Source: an uncultured Draconibacterium sp.
Lineage (GTDB): Bacteria > Bacteroidota > Bacteroidia > Bacteroidales > Prolixibacteraceae
Length of the DNA stretch: 52,891 bases
Direction of reading: 5' to 3'
Assembly (NCBI GenBank): GCA_947492175.1
Contig: CANLMQ010000040.1
Coordinates: forward strand, 1-52,891
Below the pieces are notes generated by a model. The model searched no databases and was not told where the DNA came from. It saw nothing but the letters and a program-made list of their open reading frames with translations. The translations under genes were made by a program, and so were the position numbers. Below are positions 1 through 9,412 of this stretch, piece after piece. The number at the start of each line of letters is the position of its first letter. Positions within the stretch are counted from its first letter, which is position 1.

Positions 1-174
1 AAATCAAAGAACGCCTGTATCTTGTTTATATTTAATTAATTATACAATGTTTTTAAAAGTTAACGCATCACTACTAAACAAGCATGATTAAATTTCATCG
101 AGAGTTCCATACGTTGCAATTGAAAAATAAAAAATTTAAACGGATGAAATCCCATAAAAAATATACTTTTTGGC

Positions 175-1434
175 TTATTTAATTTTATACGCCATTAATG
201 CATTTCCGTGCCTAATATACAATATTCCGTTTGCAAGCACCGGATACGAAAAATGGTGGCCTGTTCCCTGACTTACTTTGAATTTGCCATGTGTATTGAA
301 TTTATTTTCATTGTATGTAATCAGGTTTACCTCGCCATTCATTCCGTAACAAATAAATTTATTGTCGGCAGAAATAATACTTCCGGTAGCTACTTTTGCA
401 GAATCAGTTACATGCCCGTTTTCAATATCCAGTGCTTTTAGCCAATTTCCTTTAACTGTGGTAAAAAGATTACGTCCAACCTTTACATAACCATTAAAAT
501 TATTCTTTATTTTTTTATTGCTCCAAACTTCTTTTAAGCTTTCTCCGTCTTTTGATAATTCCAGTTTAACCGCTCCGCAACCTTCTGTGTCGTTACCAAT
601 AAAATATATAAAACCATCGGAATAAACTGGAGAGTTGCAGTGTTCTCCATCGTATTCGAAACCTTCGAGATAATAGGAACCCAGCGTTTTGCCGGTGTTG
701 CAATCAACTGCATACAAATTATGGCGCGAGTGTGTTACAATTGCTTTTCCCGATTCCAGTTCAACAAGAATAGGCGAACAATACGAAAAAGTATCTTTCA
801 TTGCTTCGGAAGTCCAAACCGTTTCGCCGGTAAAACGGTTTAATGCAGCCATATTCACTTTTGGGCCGCCGGCAAAACAATATACTTTGTCGTCATTAAC
901 AATTACTGATTCTGAATATCCAAAATAAGGAATGCTGCTCTTAAAATCTTTTACAATATCGATTGCCCATTTTTCGTTGCCACTCTCCGTTTCAAAACAG
1001 GCAATTCTACCATGCCCCGATGTTGCATAAACCAAATTGTTTATTACTGTTGGTGTTGATCGCGATCCGGGGTAAGTTCCCGAAAAACCTTCGCCCATAA
1101 ATTCTTTCCCGTTGGGTGATTTCCAAAGTAAATTACCATCCAGGTTTAAGGCAAACAAAAAACTGCTGCTATCTGTTTCTCCATTCACAAAAATCTGATC
1201 GTTAAAAATAATTGGTGCAGCGTACCCTTTCCCGAGTCCTTCAAAAACCCAAAGCAACTCGGGACCATCCTCTGCCCATTCGTTTAACAGATTATTTTCG
1301 TTATAAATACCCGTGCGGTTTGGGCCGCGCCATTCGGCAATTTCAGTTTTATTTTTGGGTGAACTGCATCGAATAATTCCGATTACTACAAATGTGATTA
1401 GTAAAAAGAATTGTAATTTTTTTGTTCTTTTCAT
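175..1434 (-). CDS. PQQ-like beta-propeller lipoprotein
   Basis: This 419-residue protein has a lipoprotein signal: a Lys/Arg-rich start, a hydrophobic stretch, then a lipobox ending at Cys23 (GIIRC). The mature part carries repeated beta-propeller blades of the PQQ/BamB type, with recurring patterns such as ALNLDGNLLWKS, CFETESGNEKW, ALNRFTGETVW and AVDCNTGKTLG. Such propellers either bind PQQ in dehydrogenases or act as scaffolds. No dehydrogenase catalytic or haem motif is visible, so a binding or scaffold role at the envelope is more likely. The run WRGPNRTGIY near the N-terminus of the mature protein is common in the PQQ-like proteins of Bacteroidota and Planctomycetes. The gene stands alone, with a gap of more than 400 bp upstream. 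The substrate is unknown. Confidence 0.85.
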   Translation of the reverse strand: MKRTKKLQFFLLITFVVIGIIRCSSPKNKTEIAEWRGPNRTGIYNENNLLNEWAEDGPELLWVFEGLGKGYAAPIIFNDQIFVNGETDSSSFLFALNLDGNLLWKSPNGKEFMGEGFSGTYPGSRSTPTVINNLVYATSGHGRIACFETESGNEKWAIDIVKDFKSSIPYFGYSESVIVNDDKVYCFAGGPKVNMAALNRFTGETVWTSEAMKDTFSYCSPILVELESGKAIVTHSRHNLYAVDCNTGKTLGSYYLEGFEYDGEHCNSPVYSDGFIYFIGNDTEGCGAVKLELSKDGESLKEVWSNKKIKNNFNGYVKVGRNLFTTVKGNWLKALDIENGHVTDSAKVATGSIISADNKFICYGMNGEVNLITYNENKFNTHGKFKVSQGTGHHFSYPVLANGILYIRHGNALMAYKIK

Positions 1435-1860
1435 GTTGGATAAAATAAGGTTAGTAATTTATTAGTATTGAAATACTTCTACAAGTTACAATGATCTTTT
1501 AAATGATGAAAATTTAGTTAATGAACAACTTAAGTAGCTGTTTTTTTAGGAGTTTTAGTCAGTTAAGATATGACAGAAGTCATCCTATTCTGGACGAGCA
1601 GGAAAAGGTTGATGATAGACTGGAAGAAGATTGATATAGATTAATTAAATCATTTAATCTTACATAAATTGAAAATATTTTACCAGTAAATACACGAATA
1701 TTGTTGATAGGAAACAAGATATAATGACGCAATCCAATTTTGTCATGACGCTATCTAAAGATATGGTGCCTCCAGCCACGGACAGAATAATTCTATCTCA
1801 GGAAAAATGGAGCCAATCTTCGGGGGAAGAGTACGTTTTTACTTTCCAGAAAACATCAGA
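1435..1860. other. 426-bp gap without a convincing gene
   Basis: This lies between the start of the propeller lipoprotein and the stop of the ABC-F gene. It is AT-rich and holds no RNA-like or palindromic element that stands out. A small plus-strand reading frame at 1521-1634 could encode 37 residues with an acidic tail (LDEQEKVDDRLEED), but there is no ribosome-binding site or neighbour to support it. It may be a small gene, a decayed gene end, or chance. Promoters for the propeller gene (minus strand) should lie near its left side. Confidence 0.4.
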
Positions 1861-3501
1861 TTATTTTGCCTTAACCTCAAGTTCACGCAAATGTTCCATC
1901 TTTTTACGTTCCAGAAATTCGCCGATACTTTCGTCGTGTTCTTTAACACGTTTGTTTCCAAATTCGTAAATTTTATTTACCAGTCCGTCAAGAAAATCGC
2001 GGTCGTGCGAAACAAGAATCAGCGTTCCGTCAAACTCCATTAAGGCTTGTTTCAGGATATCCTTTGTTCGCATATCGAGGTGGTTGGTAGGCTCATCCAG
2101 AATAAGAAGGTTTACAGGTTCAAGCAGCAGTTTTATCATGGCAAGCCGGGTGCGTTCTCCGCCCGAAAGTACACTCACTTTTTTGTCCCAGTCGTCGCCT
2201 CCAAACATAAATGCACCCAGTATATCTTTTATTTTTGTGCGAATATCGCCTTTGGCAACATCGTCGATAGTTTGAAAAATGGTCAGTTTTTCATCCAAAA
2301 GCGAAGCTTCGTTTTGCGAAAAGTAACCGATCATTGAATTGTGGCCGAGTGTTAGTTTCCCGTCGTGTTCCAGTTCGCCCATAATTGCTTTTACCAGCGT
2401 GGTTTTCCCTTCGCCGTTTTTGCCCACAAAAGCCACTTTTTCGCCGCGCGAGATACTAAATGTCGCATCGGAAAATACGAGATGGTCTCCATAACTTTTT
2501 CCAACCTGTTCGGCAATTACCGGAAAATTTCCGGAGCGTGGCGATGGAGGAAAGCGTAAACGAAGATGAGATGTGTCAACTTCGTCAACTTCCAGAATTT
2601 GTAGCTTTTCGAGCATTTTTACGCGCGATTGCACTTGTAATGTTTTCGAGTAAGTACCTTTAAATCGCTCGATAAATTGTTGGGTTTCTGCAATCATTTT
2701 TTGTTGCTCGTCGAAGGCTTTTTGTTGTTGTTCGCGACGCTCCTTTCGCAACTCCATGTATTTGGTGTAATTTACTTTGTAATCGTAAATACGCCCCATG
2801 GTAACTTCAATGGTGCGGTTTGTAATATTATCCACAAATGACCGGTCGTGCGATATTACTATTACAGCTTTGGCATTGTTAATTAAAAAATCTTCAAGCC
2901 ACTGCACCGATTCAATGTCGAGGTGATTTGTGGGCTCATCCAGTAGTATAAGGTCTGGTTTTTTCAGAAGTATTTTCGCCAGTTCGATTCGCATGCGCCA
3001 ACCTCCGCTAAAATCGCTGGTTGGGCGTTGAAAATCATTGCGTTCAAAACCCAAACCCAATAAGATTTTTTCCACTTCGGCGTCGAAATTGGCTTCTCCC
3101 TGACTGTATAGTTTTTCGCTTAATTCTGAGACCTGCTCTATTATTTGGGCGTATTCTTCCGATTCGTAATCGGTTCGGACTGTAAGCTGATGATTTAATT
3201 CATCCAGTGTTTTTTGCATGTTCAATGCTTCGGCAAAAGCCTGCGAAGCTTCAGCAAACAAACTGCGTTTATTCTCCGTCATCAAATGCTGCGGAAGATA
3301 GGCAATTACTGCATCGCCGGGTGCCGAAACTTTGCCACTTGATGGAGTCTGCACTCCGGCCAGTATTTTTAACAGGGTTGATTTTCCGGCTCCGTTTTTA
3401 CCCATTAATGCAATGCGGTCGTTTTCGTTTACCACAAAGTTTATGTCTTTAAAAAGGGTAGTTCCGCTAAATTCTACCGCCAGTCCGTCAATTGAAATCA
3501 T
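1861..3501 (-). CDS. ABC-F family ATPase (translation factor type)
   Basis: This is a soluble protein with two ABC ATPase domains in one chain and no membrane segments, as in the ABC-F family that acts on the ribosome. Domain 1 has Walker A GKNGAGKST, signature FSGGW and Walker B with LLDEPTNHLD. Domain 2 has GKNGEGKTT, LSGGE and LILDEPTNHLD. A charged linker rich in Arg, Lys and Gln lies between them (about residues 225-310), matching the P-site tRNA interaction motif of the family. I chose the internal ATG at 3501, giving 546 residues starting MISIDGLAVEF, because family members begin there and the upstream 10 residues look like leader sequence. Subfamily assignment (Uup, YbiT or EttA-like) is not possible by eye. 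The Walker residues are intact, so an active ATPase is expected. Confidence 0.93.
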   Translation of the reverse strand: MISIDGLAVEFSGTTLFKDINFVVNENDRIALMGKNGAGKSTLLKILAGVQTPSSGKVSAPGDAVIAYLPQHLMTENKRSLFAEASQAFAEALNMQKTLDELNHQLTVRTDYESEEYAQIIEQVSELSEKLYSQGEANFDAEVEKILLGLGFERNDFQRPTSDFSGGWRMRIELAKILLKKPDLILLDEPTNHLDIESVQWLEDFLINNAKAVIVISHDRSFVDNITNRTIEVTMGRIYDYKVNYTKYMELRKERREQQQKAFDEQQKMIAETQQFIERFKGTYSKTLQVQSRVKMLEKLQILEVDEVDTSHLRLRFPPSPRSGNFPVIAEQVGKSYGDHLVFSDATFSISRGEKVAFVGKNGEGKTTLVKAIMGELEHDGKLTLGHNSMIGYFSQNEASLLDEKLTIFQTIDDVAKGDIRTKIKDILGAFMFGGDDWDKKVSVLSGGERTRLAMIKLLLEPVNLLILDEPTNHLDMRTKDILKQALMEFDGTLILVSHDRDFLDGLVNKIYEFGNKRVKEHDESIGEFLERKKMEHLRELEVKAK

Positions 3502-3734
3502 GCTTGTTGTTCTTAAAAAATCAGCGGGCAAAGATAATCAAATGACGGAATGAAACGAACATGAGTTTTAACTTGTTAAATTCGCCAAAGGAACTGTTTT
3601 AATTCATCGCGAGTTACATAATTTACAGATGAATACGTACAACCTGAACTTATGAGTAAGGGTGAAGTGAACTCTCTTTTTATTCCTTTTAATGTAGTGT
3701 TTGGGTACTGCTGATAACTAAGACTGCAGACTTT

Positions 3735-4205
3735 CTACAATGCTTCCAGTTCTTCGCGGTAATCGTATTGCAAATCTTCATGCAACATCGAAATTACTTT
3801 CTGAATCCGTTTTACCTGGTTGATGTACATATTAAAAACCACTTTGCTTGATTTGTAGTTAAGTCGCGAGGTCTTCATTTTTTTGCAGAAATACAACAGA
3901 AGTTCAATCTCGGTTTCTTTTTTGCCCGAGAAACGAATGTATTTATTGGTAGTTTTTAAAACCTTTCGTAATGTTTTTTTTGCCAGGTAAAAACTTGTAC
4001 GATTCATGCCCGAAAACTGTATATTGATTTCCTCTTTCACCTGACGAATGTATTCGGCTTCGTTGTATGCATCAAAGAGCAAATAACTCAATAGTTCTTT
4101 GTTTTCTTTTTTGTATTTGGCCAACCGATTTATTATTTCCTGCAGCTCTTCTGCAGGAAGGTTTTTAAGCTCTTTTTTTATAATACTAATTGAGGCAATA
4201 TCCAT
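3735..4205 (-). CDS. Small conserved-looking cytoplasmic protein, function unknown
   Basis: This 156-residue protein has no signal peptide or membrane segment. It is rich in Lys, Glu and Leu and looks largely helical, beginning with an amphipathic stretch of the type IIKKELKNLPAEELQEIINRL, followed by basic segments around residues 70-115 (SFYLAKKTLRKVLKTT, KKMKTSRLNYKSS). I recognise no domain. The clean codon structure, ATG start and intergenic space on both sides make a real gene likely. The basic middle could suggest nucleic-acid or ribosome contact, but that is only composition. It does not appear to share an operon with either neighbour. Confidence 0.75.
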   Translation of the reverse strand: MDIASISIIKKELKNLPAEELQEIINRLAKYKKENKELLSYLLFDAYNEAEYIRQVKEEINIQFSGMNRTSFYLAKKTLRKVLKTTNKYIRFSGKKETEIELLLYFCKKMKTSRLNYKSSKVVFNMYINQVKRIQKVISMLHEDLQYDYREELEAL

Positions 4206-4444
4206 TTAAGTACAAAGTAAAATAAAAAGTTTGTGCAATCGTACCCATTTGGAAATAAAATAAAAGGTCTGTTCCGTGTTGCTTTTGGTAGATGTGGTTC
4301 ATCGGCGAAATGCATGTTTTAAACGTCAAAAGCAAATAGTAAGGGTTTAATCTGTATGAATGAGTTTTGCAGGAAAAAAGGAACTGTTTGTACTTGTTTA
4401 TTTGTCGGTCGCTGAATTAAAAATCATTGCATCAGATACTTACA

Positions 4445-4452
4445 TATATTTG
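4445..4452 (+). promoter_or_regulatory. Candidate -7 element (TATATTTG) for the 4481 gene
   Basis: TATATTTG matches the Bacteroidota sigma-ABfr -7 consensus TAnnTTTG, and the ATG follows 28 bases later. A weak upstream ATTG at 4426-4429 is closer than the usual -33 spacing, so only the -7 element is well supported. Confidence 0.4.
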
Positions 4453-4480
4453 AATTGAAAACATTAAACAAACAGATATC

Positions 4481-4978
4481 ATGAAAACAAAATTATTCCT
4501 TTTTAGCATTTGCATCGCAATTTTAAGCATGGGTGCTACAGCAAAAATCAAAGACGGTAAAGCAATGACCGGCAACTCGTTAACAGAATTTGGCAAGTAT
4601 ACTATTGTAAATTCTGATGCTCCAATGGTTTATAAAAATCAGGTTCTTAAAACTTTCGATTTGACATATGAAAACACAAACAATCCTGTAAGAATTGGTT
4701 TGTTGTGCGAAGACGAACTGAAATGCAAAACATTTATTGTTCGTACCGATGATTTCGAAATTCAGTATTCGTGCAAAAATCATGTGTTTGGGGTGAAGAA
4801 AATAGAAAAACGTTTTCAGGAACTGCCAAAAGAAGAAATGGAAATGAAACTGAATAAAGTAGCCTATTATTCACAACGTGTAATTTGTCAGAATAAAAAA
4901 TCGGAAGATGAACTACTCGGGTTAATAGCCTGTTATCTGCCCGACCTTGTAAACGACGAATACCAGGCAAGTTTCTAA
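4481..4978 (+). CDS. Secreted or periplasmic protein of unknown function
   Basis: This 165-residue protein starts with a clear Sec signal peptide (MKTKLFLFSICIAILSMGATA, cleaved near residue 21). The mature domain has six cysteines, including a CEDELKC pair and later single Cys residues, which suggests disulfides in the periplasm. No family is recognised. A good -7 promoter element precedes it and two tandem terminators follow, so it is a single-gene transcription unit. It sits just upstream of the LytS/LytTR operon in the same direction, but the terminators separate the two. Confidence 0.8.
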   Translation: MKTKLFLFSICIAILSMGATAKIKDGKAMTGNSLTEFGKYTIVNSDAPMVYKNQVLKTFDLTYENTNNPVRIGLLCEDELKCKTFIVRTDDFEIQYSCKNHVFGVKKIEKRFQELPKEEMEMKLNKVAYYSQRVICQNKKSEDELLGLIACYLPDLVNDEYQASF

Positions 4979-5038
4979 AAGGAAATTGAAAAAATACTTA
5001 AACAGCGCAATTTTTTTCATAGAAATATGAAAATAAAT

Positions 5039-5062
5039 CCCCGCCAGAGGGCGGGGGTTTTT
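5039..5062 (+). terminator. Intrinsic terminator after the 4481 gene (first of two)
   Basis: Arms CCCCGCC (5039-5045) and GGCGGGG (5050-5056) form a GC-only stem with a tiny loop, followed by a T-run at 5058-5062. It lies 60 bases after the stop codon. Confidence 0.85.
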
Positions 5063-5112
5063 CAATGAAAAGAAGGGTAATTATAATAAAAGGTGAGACC
5101 ACCTGATTTGAG

Positions 5113-5139
5113 CCTCGTGTTGACAAACACGGGGTTTTT
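5113..5139 (+). terminator. Second tandem terminator
   Basis: Arms CCTCGTGTT (5113-5121) and AACACGGGG (5126-5134) pair with one G-U wobble, then TTTTT. The flank after the stem (GGGGTTTTTCAATGAA) is identical to that of the first terminator, suggesting duplication. Confidence 0.8.
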
Positions 5140-5240
5140 CAATGAATGACCGTTTTTATACTACGAAATGAAAGTATTTATCAGTAAACGACTACTATTT
5201 ACGGTCAAATATTGTTATTTCCCATAGCCGAAAAATCAAT

Positions 5241-6323
5241 ATGTTACTATCTTTAACTCAAACAAAAATCAAAAAACAGTTTGTGAATAGAAAACAAATC
5301 AAATTCTGGCCGATAAAACGAATAATCCCGCATTTGCTTTTTTGGATGTTTTATGTTTTGTTTTTTGGTTTATTTTACGGGAAATACGGCCACGATTATC
5401 GCCAGTATCTAATCGAAACAACATGTATGATGCCTTTTGTAATGCTGGCAACATACACCACAATTTATGCTATATTACCCTTTTATCTGAAAACACGAAA
5501 ACCGGTACCGAGTGTTTTAATGGTTGTGATGCTTTTGTTTGGAATTACACTTGGCGAACGGGTTTTTATCAGGTATTTAAATGATCTGCCAATCAATAGT
5601 GAATCTTTGTTTGGTATTACTTCTCTTTATCTCATGCTGGAAACTAATTTAATGGTGGCCCTTGCATTTACCGTTAAATTTGTAAAAAAATGGTTTGAGC
5701 AACAACAGGAGAAACATGAAATGGAAAAGAAACATCTTCAATCTGAATTAAATGTTTTAAAAGCCCAGTTGCATCCACATTTCCTGTTTAATACCATGAA
5801 CAATCTTTATGCACTTTCTATCGAGAAATCGTCGAAAACATCGGAAGGAATTGCCAGAATATCGGATTTGTTACATTCAATTTTATACGAATGCAACGAC
5901 TCGGAGATTACACTTGACAAAGAGGTTAAACTTATAGAGAACTATATCGATTTGGAAAAAATGCGGTATGGTAATCGTTTAAAAGTTAATTTTACGACAA
6001 AGGGAGTTATTGAAAGTGCAAAAATTGCACCGATGATGCTGTTTACTTTTGTGGAAAATGGATTTAAACATGGCAGTAGTAACGATTTGGAAAATCCGTT
6101 TATGACCATTCATCTGGAAGTGAACGAGCGTGAGATATTTTTTGAATCGGAAAATAGTAAGCCAAAGCATCTGCAAAATGTACCAGGGAAAAACAGCGGT
6201 GGGATTGGATTGGCAAATGTAAAAAAACGACTTGAAATACTTTATCCGGGGAAATATGAATTAGTTTATGGTGACAAAGATTGTTGCTATAATGTAACTT
6301 TACGAATTAGAAGAAAAACATAA
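5241..6323 (+). CDS. LytS/YehU-type sensor histidine kinase 1
   Basis: This 360-residue membrane kinase has about four transmembrane helices in residues 28-150, then a coiled linker (WFEQQQEKHEMEKKHLQSEL). The His_kinase domain (PF06580 type) follows, with the phospho-acceptor motif LHPHFLFN (His180 by my count). The ATP-binding part keeps the N-box FVENGFKHG and the G-box GGIGLANVKKRLE, so it should be catalytically complete. The sensing part has no extracellular domain of size, so it may detect a membrane-embedded or small signal. It heads a four-gene plus-strand set with two paralogues and a LytTR regulator, its likely phosphotransfer partner. The two upstream terminators imply its own promoter within 5140-5240. 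Confidence 0.92.
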   Translation: MLLSLTQTKIKKQFVNRKQIKFWPIKRIIPHLLFWMFYVLFFGLFYGKYGHDYRQYLIETTCMMPFVMLATYTTIYAILPFYLKTRKPVPSVLMVVMLLFGITLGERVFIRYLNDLPINSESLFGITSLYLMLETNLMVALAFTVKFVKKWFEQQQEKHEMEKKHLQSELNVLKAQLHPHFLFNTMNNLYALSIEKSSKTSEGIARISDLLHSILYECNDSEITLDKEVKLIENYIDLEKMRYGNRLKVNFTTKGVIESAKIAPMMLFTFVENGFKHGSSNDLENPFMTIHLEVNEREIFFESENSKPKHLQNVPGKNSGGIGLANVKKRLEILYPGKYELVYGDKDCCYNVTLRIRRKT

Positions 6324-6405
6324 AGAAGCCATTTATTAGTTTATTTAGGAAAAGTACATAACATAAGTTTTATCGGTAGCCAGAGTTAGAAAGCTGCCGA
6401 CCATT

Positions 6406-7512
6406 GTGAAAAATACTGCAATGAATAAACTGTTGTACAATAATCGATTTTTATACCGGGGAAGCAGGCATATACTGTTTTTTAGCGTTACAGTGCTTTG
6501 TTTCTCCATGATACTGTATGAGTCGAACGACCCCGATAATTTTTTGCACATAGTTTGGATTACCTTTTCTAACGCTCTTTTTTTCTTTGGTTACGCTTAT
6601 ATTACCATTTTTTTACTTATTCCCGAGTTTATTATTAAAGGAAGAATACTGTGGTTTCTCCTAATATTTTTATTGGTTGGTATTGGTTTGTCTGCCATAA
6701 AACTTGTTTCTTCCGATTTTATATTTTATTCCACAATAGCCCCCGAAAATGTTGAACGCACCGGTGTAATGAATCTGCGTTTTATTACGCTGAATACCAA
6801 AGATATGACTTTTATTGTGGCACTTTTTTGCATTGCCAAGTATGTAAAAGATTACCTGTTTGCCGAGAGTATGCGAAAAACACTGGAAAAACAAAACAAA
6901 GAGGCACAGAGTAAACTCCTACAGTCTCAATTCGATCCGCACTTCATGTTTAATACCATCAATAATTTATATGCGCTCTCGTTGCTAAATCCGGTAAAAA
7001 CTAACGAGGTAATCAAACGAATGAAAATCGTTTTGTCGTATATAATAGAAGAGAGTCAGAAAAACTTTGTTCGCTTGAGCGACGAAGTAGAGTTGGTTGA
7101 AAATTACATTTCGCTTGAGAAATTGCGGTATGGTAAGCGTCTAAAAATAGAATACAGTACCTGGGGAAATATTGAGGGAGCAAAAATACCTCCCATGATT
7201 TTATTTTTACTGGTTGAAAACAGCTTTAAACATGGAAGCAGCCTCGATGCAGGCACTCCCTGGATCAAGATTAAAGTGAATGACGAGTCGGGAAAAATAA
7301 TCCTTTCAGCAGAAAACAGTAAGCCACAAACTATAATAAAGCAACCGGGGGAGTTTGAAAAGGGGAAAGGTTTTAAAAGCTTAAAAAAACGACTTGACAT
7401 TATTTATGAACCTGAAGGGTATAGGCTTAGAGTAAAAGAAGAAGAGAGATCATTTAAAGTAATACTTGAATTAAAAGAGAACATTGAATTTAAGAAATCT
7501 ACATATCGGTAA
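6406..7512 (+). CDS. LytS/YehU-type sensor histidine kinase 2
   Basis: This 368-residue paralogue of the preceding kinase has the same plan: four membrane helices in about residues 20-150, a short coiled linker, then the His_kinase core. The acceptor motif is FDPHFMFN (His179) and the N-box is LVENSFKHG. The G-box is looser (KGKGFKSLKKRLD) but keeps the glycines and the RL pair. It probably still binds ATP. The gene begins 82 bases after kinase 1, and its 3' end overlaps the next gene by 29 bases, implying translational coupling with the degenerate third copy. An alternative start at residue 6 (Met) is possible. Confidence 0.9.
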   Translation: MKNTAMNKLLYNNRFLYRGSRHILFFSVTVLCFSMILYESNDPDNFLHIVWITFSNALFFFGYAYITIFLLIPEFIIKGRILWFLLIFLLVGIGLSAIKLVSSDFIFYSTIAPENVERTGVMNLRFITLNTKDMTFIVALFCIAKYVKDYLFAESMRKTLEKQNKEAQSKLLQSQFDPHFMFNTINNLYALSLLNPVKTNEVIKRMKIVLSYIIEESQKNFVRLSDEVELVENYISLEKLRYGKRLKIEYSTWGNIEGAKIPPMILFLLVENSFKHGSSLDAGTPWIKIKVNDESGKIILSAENSKPQTIIKQPGEFEKGKGFKSLKKRLDIIYEPEGYRLRVKEEERSFKVILELKENIEFKKSTYR

Positions 7513-8521
7513 TAAAGAAGCGATTTTACATGCTGTATTTTGGGCTACCTGGGTGATTTCGTTTACGTTTATTCAAACATTAAACGAAGGAATTGATGAG
7601 TGCTTTGTTTGGTTGATGTACTATTTAATTACGTTACCTATTTTTATTGCACATACCTATATTATTGCTTACTGGCTTTTACCGAAAACCTTTTTTGCAG
7701 GTCGTTATATTCTATTCGCTGCTGCGGTAATTGTATTGTTATATATTTTCTCGGTGCTTGAACTTCTGGTTAGTAATTACCTTGTTTTCGCTTTTTTCGA
7801 CAAGAACAGAATGTTTGGTCCGGGTTATTTAAAGTTGCAAAATGTATTGCTTAGCGGAATAGGTAATCATTATATTATCCTGGTTTTTCTGGCGATAAAA
7901 GCAGGTAGTTCGTGGTATCGTGCCGAAACACAAACTGAGCAATTACTACGGTCGAAAGTTGAAACTGAATTGGAGATTTTTCGTTACCAGCTTCAACCTA
8001 AGGTGGTTTCAACTCTTATGGAGGAGCTGGAAATGGTAACAAGCAAACAACCTGATACGGCTCCCGACATGATTATAAAAATATCCAACTTCTTAAATGG
8101 ATTTTTATTTGAAAGTAAAGAAGAACTGATTCCATTGCAGCTTGAAGCAAAATTAATTGAAGAGTTTTTGGATATTCATAAACATGCTCTGGGGAAAAAT
8201 CTTATTAGTAATTTTATACTTAACGGAAACCTGAAACCGTTTGTTGTACCGCCGCTTTTACTACTCCCTCTAATAAATAGTGCAATAAAAATGGTGTATG
8301 AATGTAACAAAATGTTCGAAAGTACAGTCATTATAAAAGCGGAAAAGAAATATATGTTATTTTCTTTTTCACTATGGAGTGATTATGAATTCAGCCTCAC
8401 AGACAACGAAAATATAGAAATGACAAGAAAACGACTAAAATATAATTTCCCCGGGAAACATAGGTTAGTTGAGAATATTGACAGCAATTTTAGAGAGTTT
8501 AGCTTAGAAATTTTTGCCTGA
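7484..8521 (+). CDS. Degenerate LytS-like membrane protein (pseudo-histidine kinase)
   Basis: This 345-residue third paralogue has the same four-helix membrane part and the same domain order, but the catalytic motifs are gone. The acceptor motif aligns as LQPKVVSTL, with Lys in place of His at about residue 173. The N-box is PLINSAIKM, lacking the Glu-Asn pair and the His. The G-box is replaced by NIEMTRKRL. It cannot autophosphorylate in the usual way, but the fold and operon position are kept, so a regulatory or scaffolding partner of the two active kinases is likely. The start used is TTG at 7484, inside the previous gene. The next Met is within a membrane helix, and the TTG start aligns with the N-termini of the paralogues. 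Confidence 0.85.
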   Translation: MNLRNLHIGNKEAILHAVFWATWVISFTFIQTLNEGIDECFVWLMYYLITLPIFIAHTYIIAYWLLPKTFFAGRYILFAAAVIVLLYIFSVLELLVSNYLVFAFFDKNRMFGPGYLKLQNVLLSGIGNHYIILVFLAIKAGSSWYRAETQTEQLLRSKVETELEIFRYQLQPKVVSTLMEELEMVTSKQPDTAPDMIIKISNFLNGFLFESKEELIPLQLEAKLIEEFLDIHKHALGKNLISNFILNGNLKPFVVPPLLLLPLINSAIKMVYECNKMFESTVIIKAEKKYMLFSFSLWSDYEFSLTDNENIEMTRKRLKYNFPGKHRLVENIDSNFREFSLEIFA

Positions 8522-8611
8522 GGTGTAATAATAAAAGACAAACGGGTACTAGTTTATAAAGCAGACAAAACAGATAACAAAACAGAAAACGAAAGCTAAT
8601 CAGTATTTACC

Positions 8612-9334
8612 ATGAAAACAAAATGCCTCATTGTTGATGATGAGCCTCTCGCAAGGGATTTGATGAGAAGCCACATTGAAAAACTGGAGAATTTTGAGAT
8701 TTGTGCCGAGTGCGGCGATGCCATGAAAGCCCTCCAGGAATTGCATAAGCATAAAATCGATCTTATGTTTATGGATATTCAGATGCCCCAGATTACAGGG
8801 GTTGAGTTTTTAAAAACGCTAAAAAATCCTCCTAAAGTTATTATTACCACTGCCTATCGCGAATATGCATTAGATGGTTTTGAGCTGGATGTGGTAGACT
8901 ATCTTTTAAAACCGATTACATTCGAACGCTTTCTTAAATCGATAAATAAATTTTACCAGACAAGCCAGGACGAAGTGGTAAATGTAAAACCTTTTGCAGT
9001 TAGTAACGGAGTGTCGGAAGAAGCCTTTATTTATGTGAAAGAAAATAAAAAGGTGGTGAAAGTACATTTAAACGAAATTCTTTATGTGGAAGGTTTAAGC
9101 GAGTACGTTCAGATTTACACATCTGATAAAAAGATTATTACAAAAACAAGTATGACTAATATGTCGGAAAAGTTGCCGGATAATAACTTTATTCGTATTC
9201 ACAAGTCGTTTATTGTGTCGCTTTCAAAAATCGAAGCATTTACATCCAATAGTATCGAGGTTCCCGGCAAGGAATTACCCATAGGCAGAAGCTACAAAAA
9301 TTCTGTTTTGGAAGTTCTGCAAGTGCATGGATAA
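8612..9334 (+). CDS. LytTR-family response regulator
   Basis: This 240-residue regulator has an N-terminal receiver domain (residues 1-120) with the acidic pair DDE, the phospho-acceptor Asp55 in FMDIQMPQ, the conserved Thr (ITTAY) and Lys (LLKP). A C-terminal LytTR DNA-binding domain (about 140-238) has the typical ILYVEGLSEYVQIY and FIRIHKSFIV segments. It is the only response regulator in the set and so the likely shared target of the two intact kinases. It starts 90 bases after the pseudokinase. LytTR proteins normally bind paired short direct repeats near target promoters. I could not identify such sites with confidence. Confidence 0.95.
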   Translation: MKTKCLIVDDEPLARDLMRSHIEKLENFEICAECGDAMKALQELHKHKIDLMFMDIQMPQITGVEFLKTLKNPPKVIITTAYREYALDGFELDVVDYLLKPITFERFLKSINKFYQTSQDEVVNVKPFAVSNGVSEEAFIYVKENKKVVKVHLNEILYVEGLSEYVQIYTSDKKIITKTSMTNMSEKLPDNNFIRIHKSFIVSLSKIEAFTSNSIEVPGKELPIGRSYKNSVLEVLQVHG

Positions 9335-9412
9335 GGAAGAAAGTTTGTAGTTTTAATTATTTCATTTTATTCGACTAATGAGTAAAAATAACCGAAAGTA
9401 TAATTGGAACTG

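Noticed and set aside
1521..1634. Plus-strand frame of 37 codons with an acidic tail
   Set aside because: No ribosome-binding site or recognisable family. Mentioned in the gap entry only.
5979..6176. Opposite-strand frames inside the LytS genes and other large genes
   Set aside because: They lie within well-supported genes and lack their own signals. Treated as shadows.
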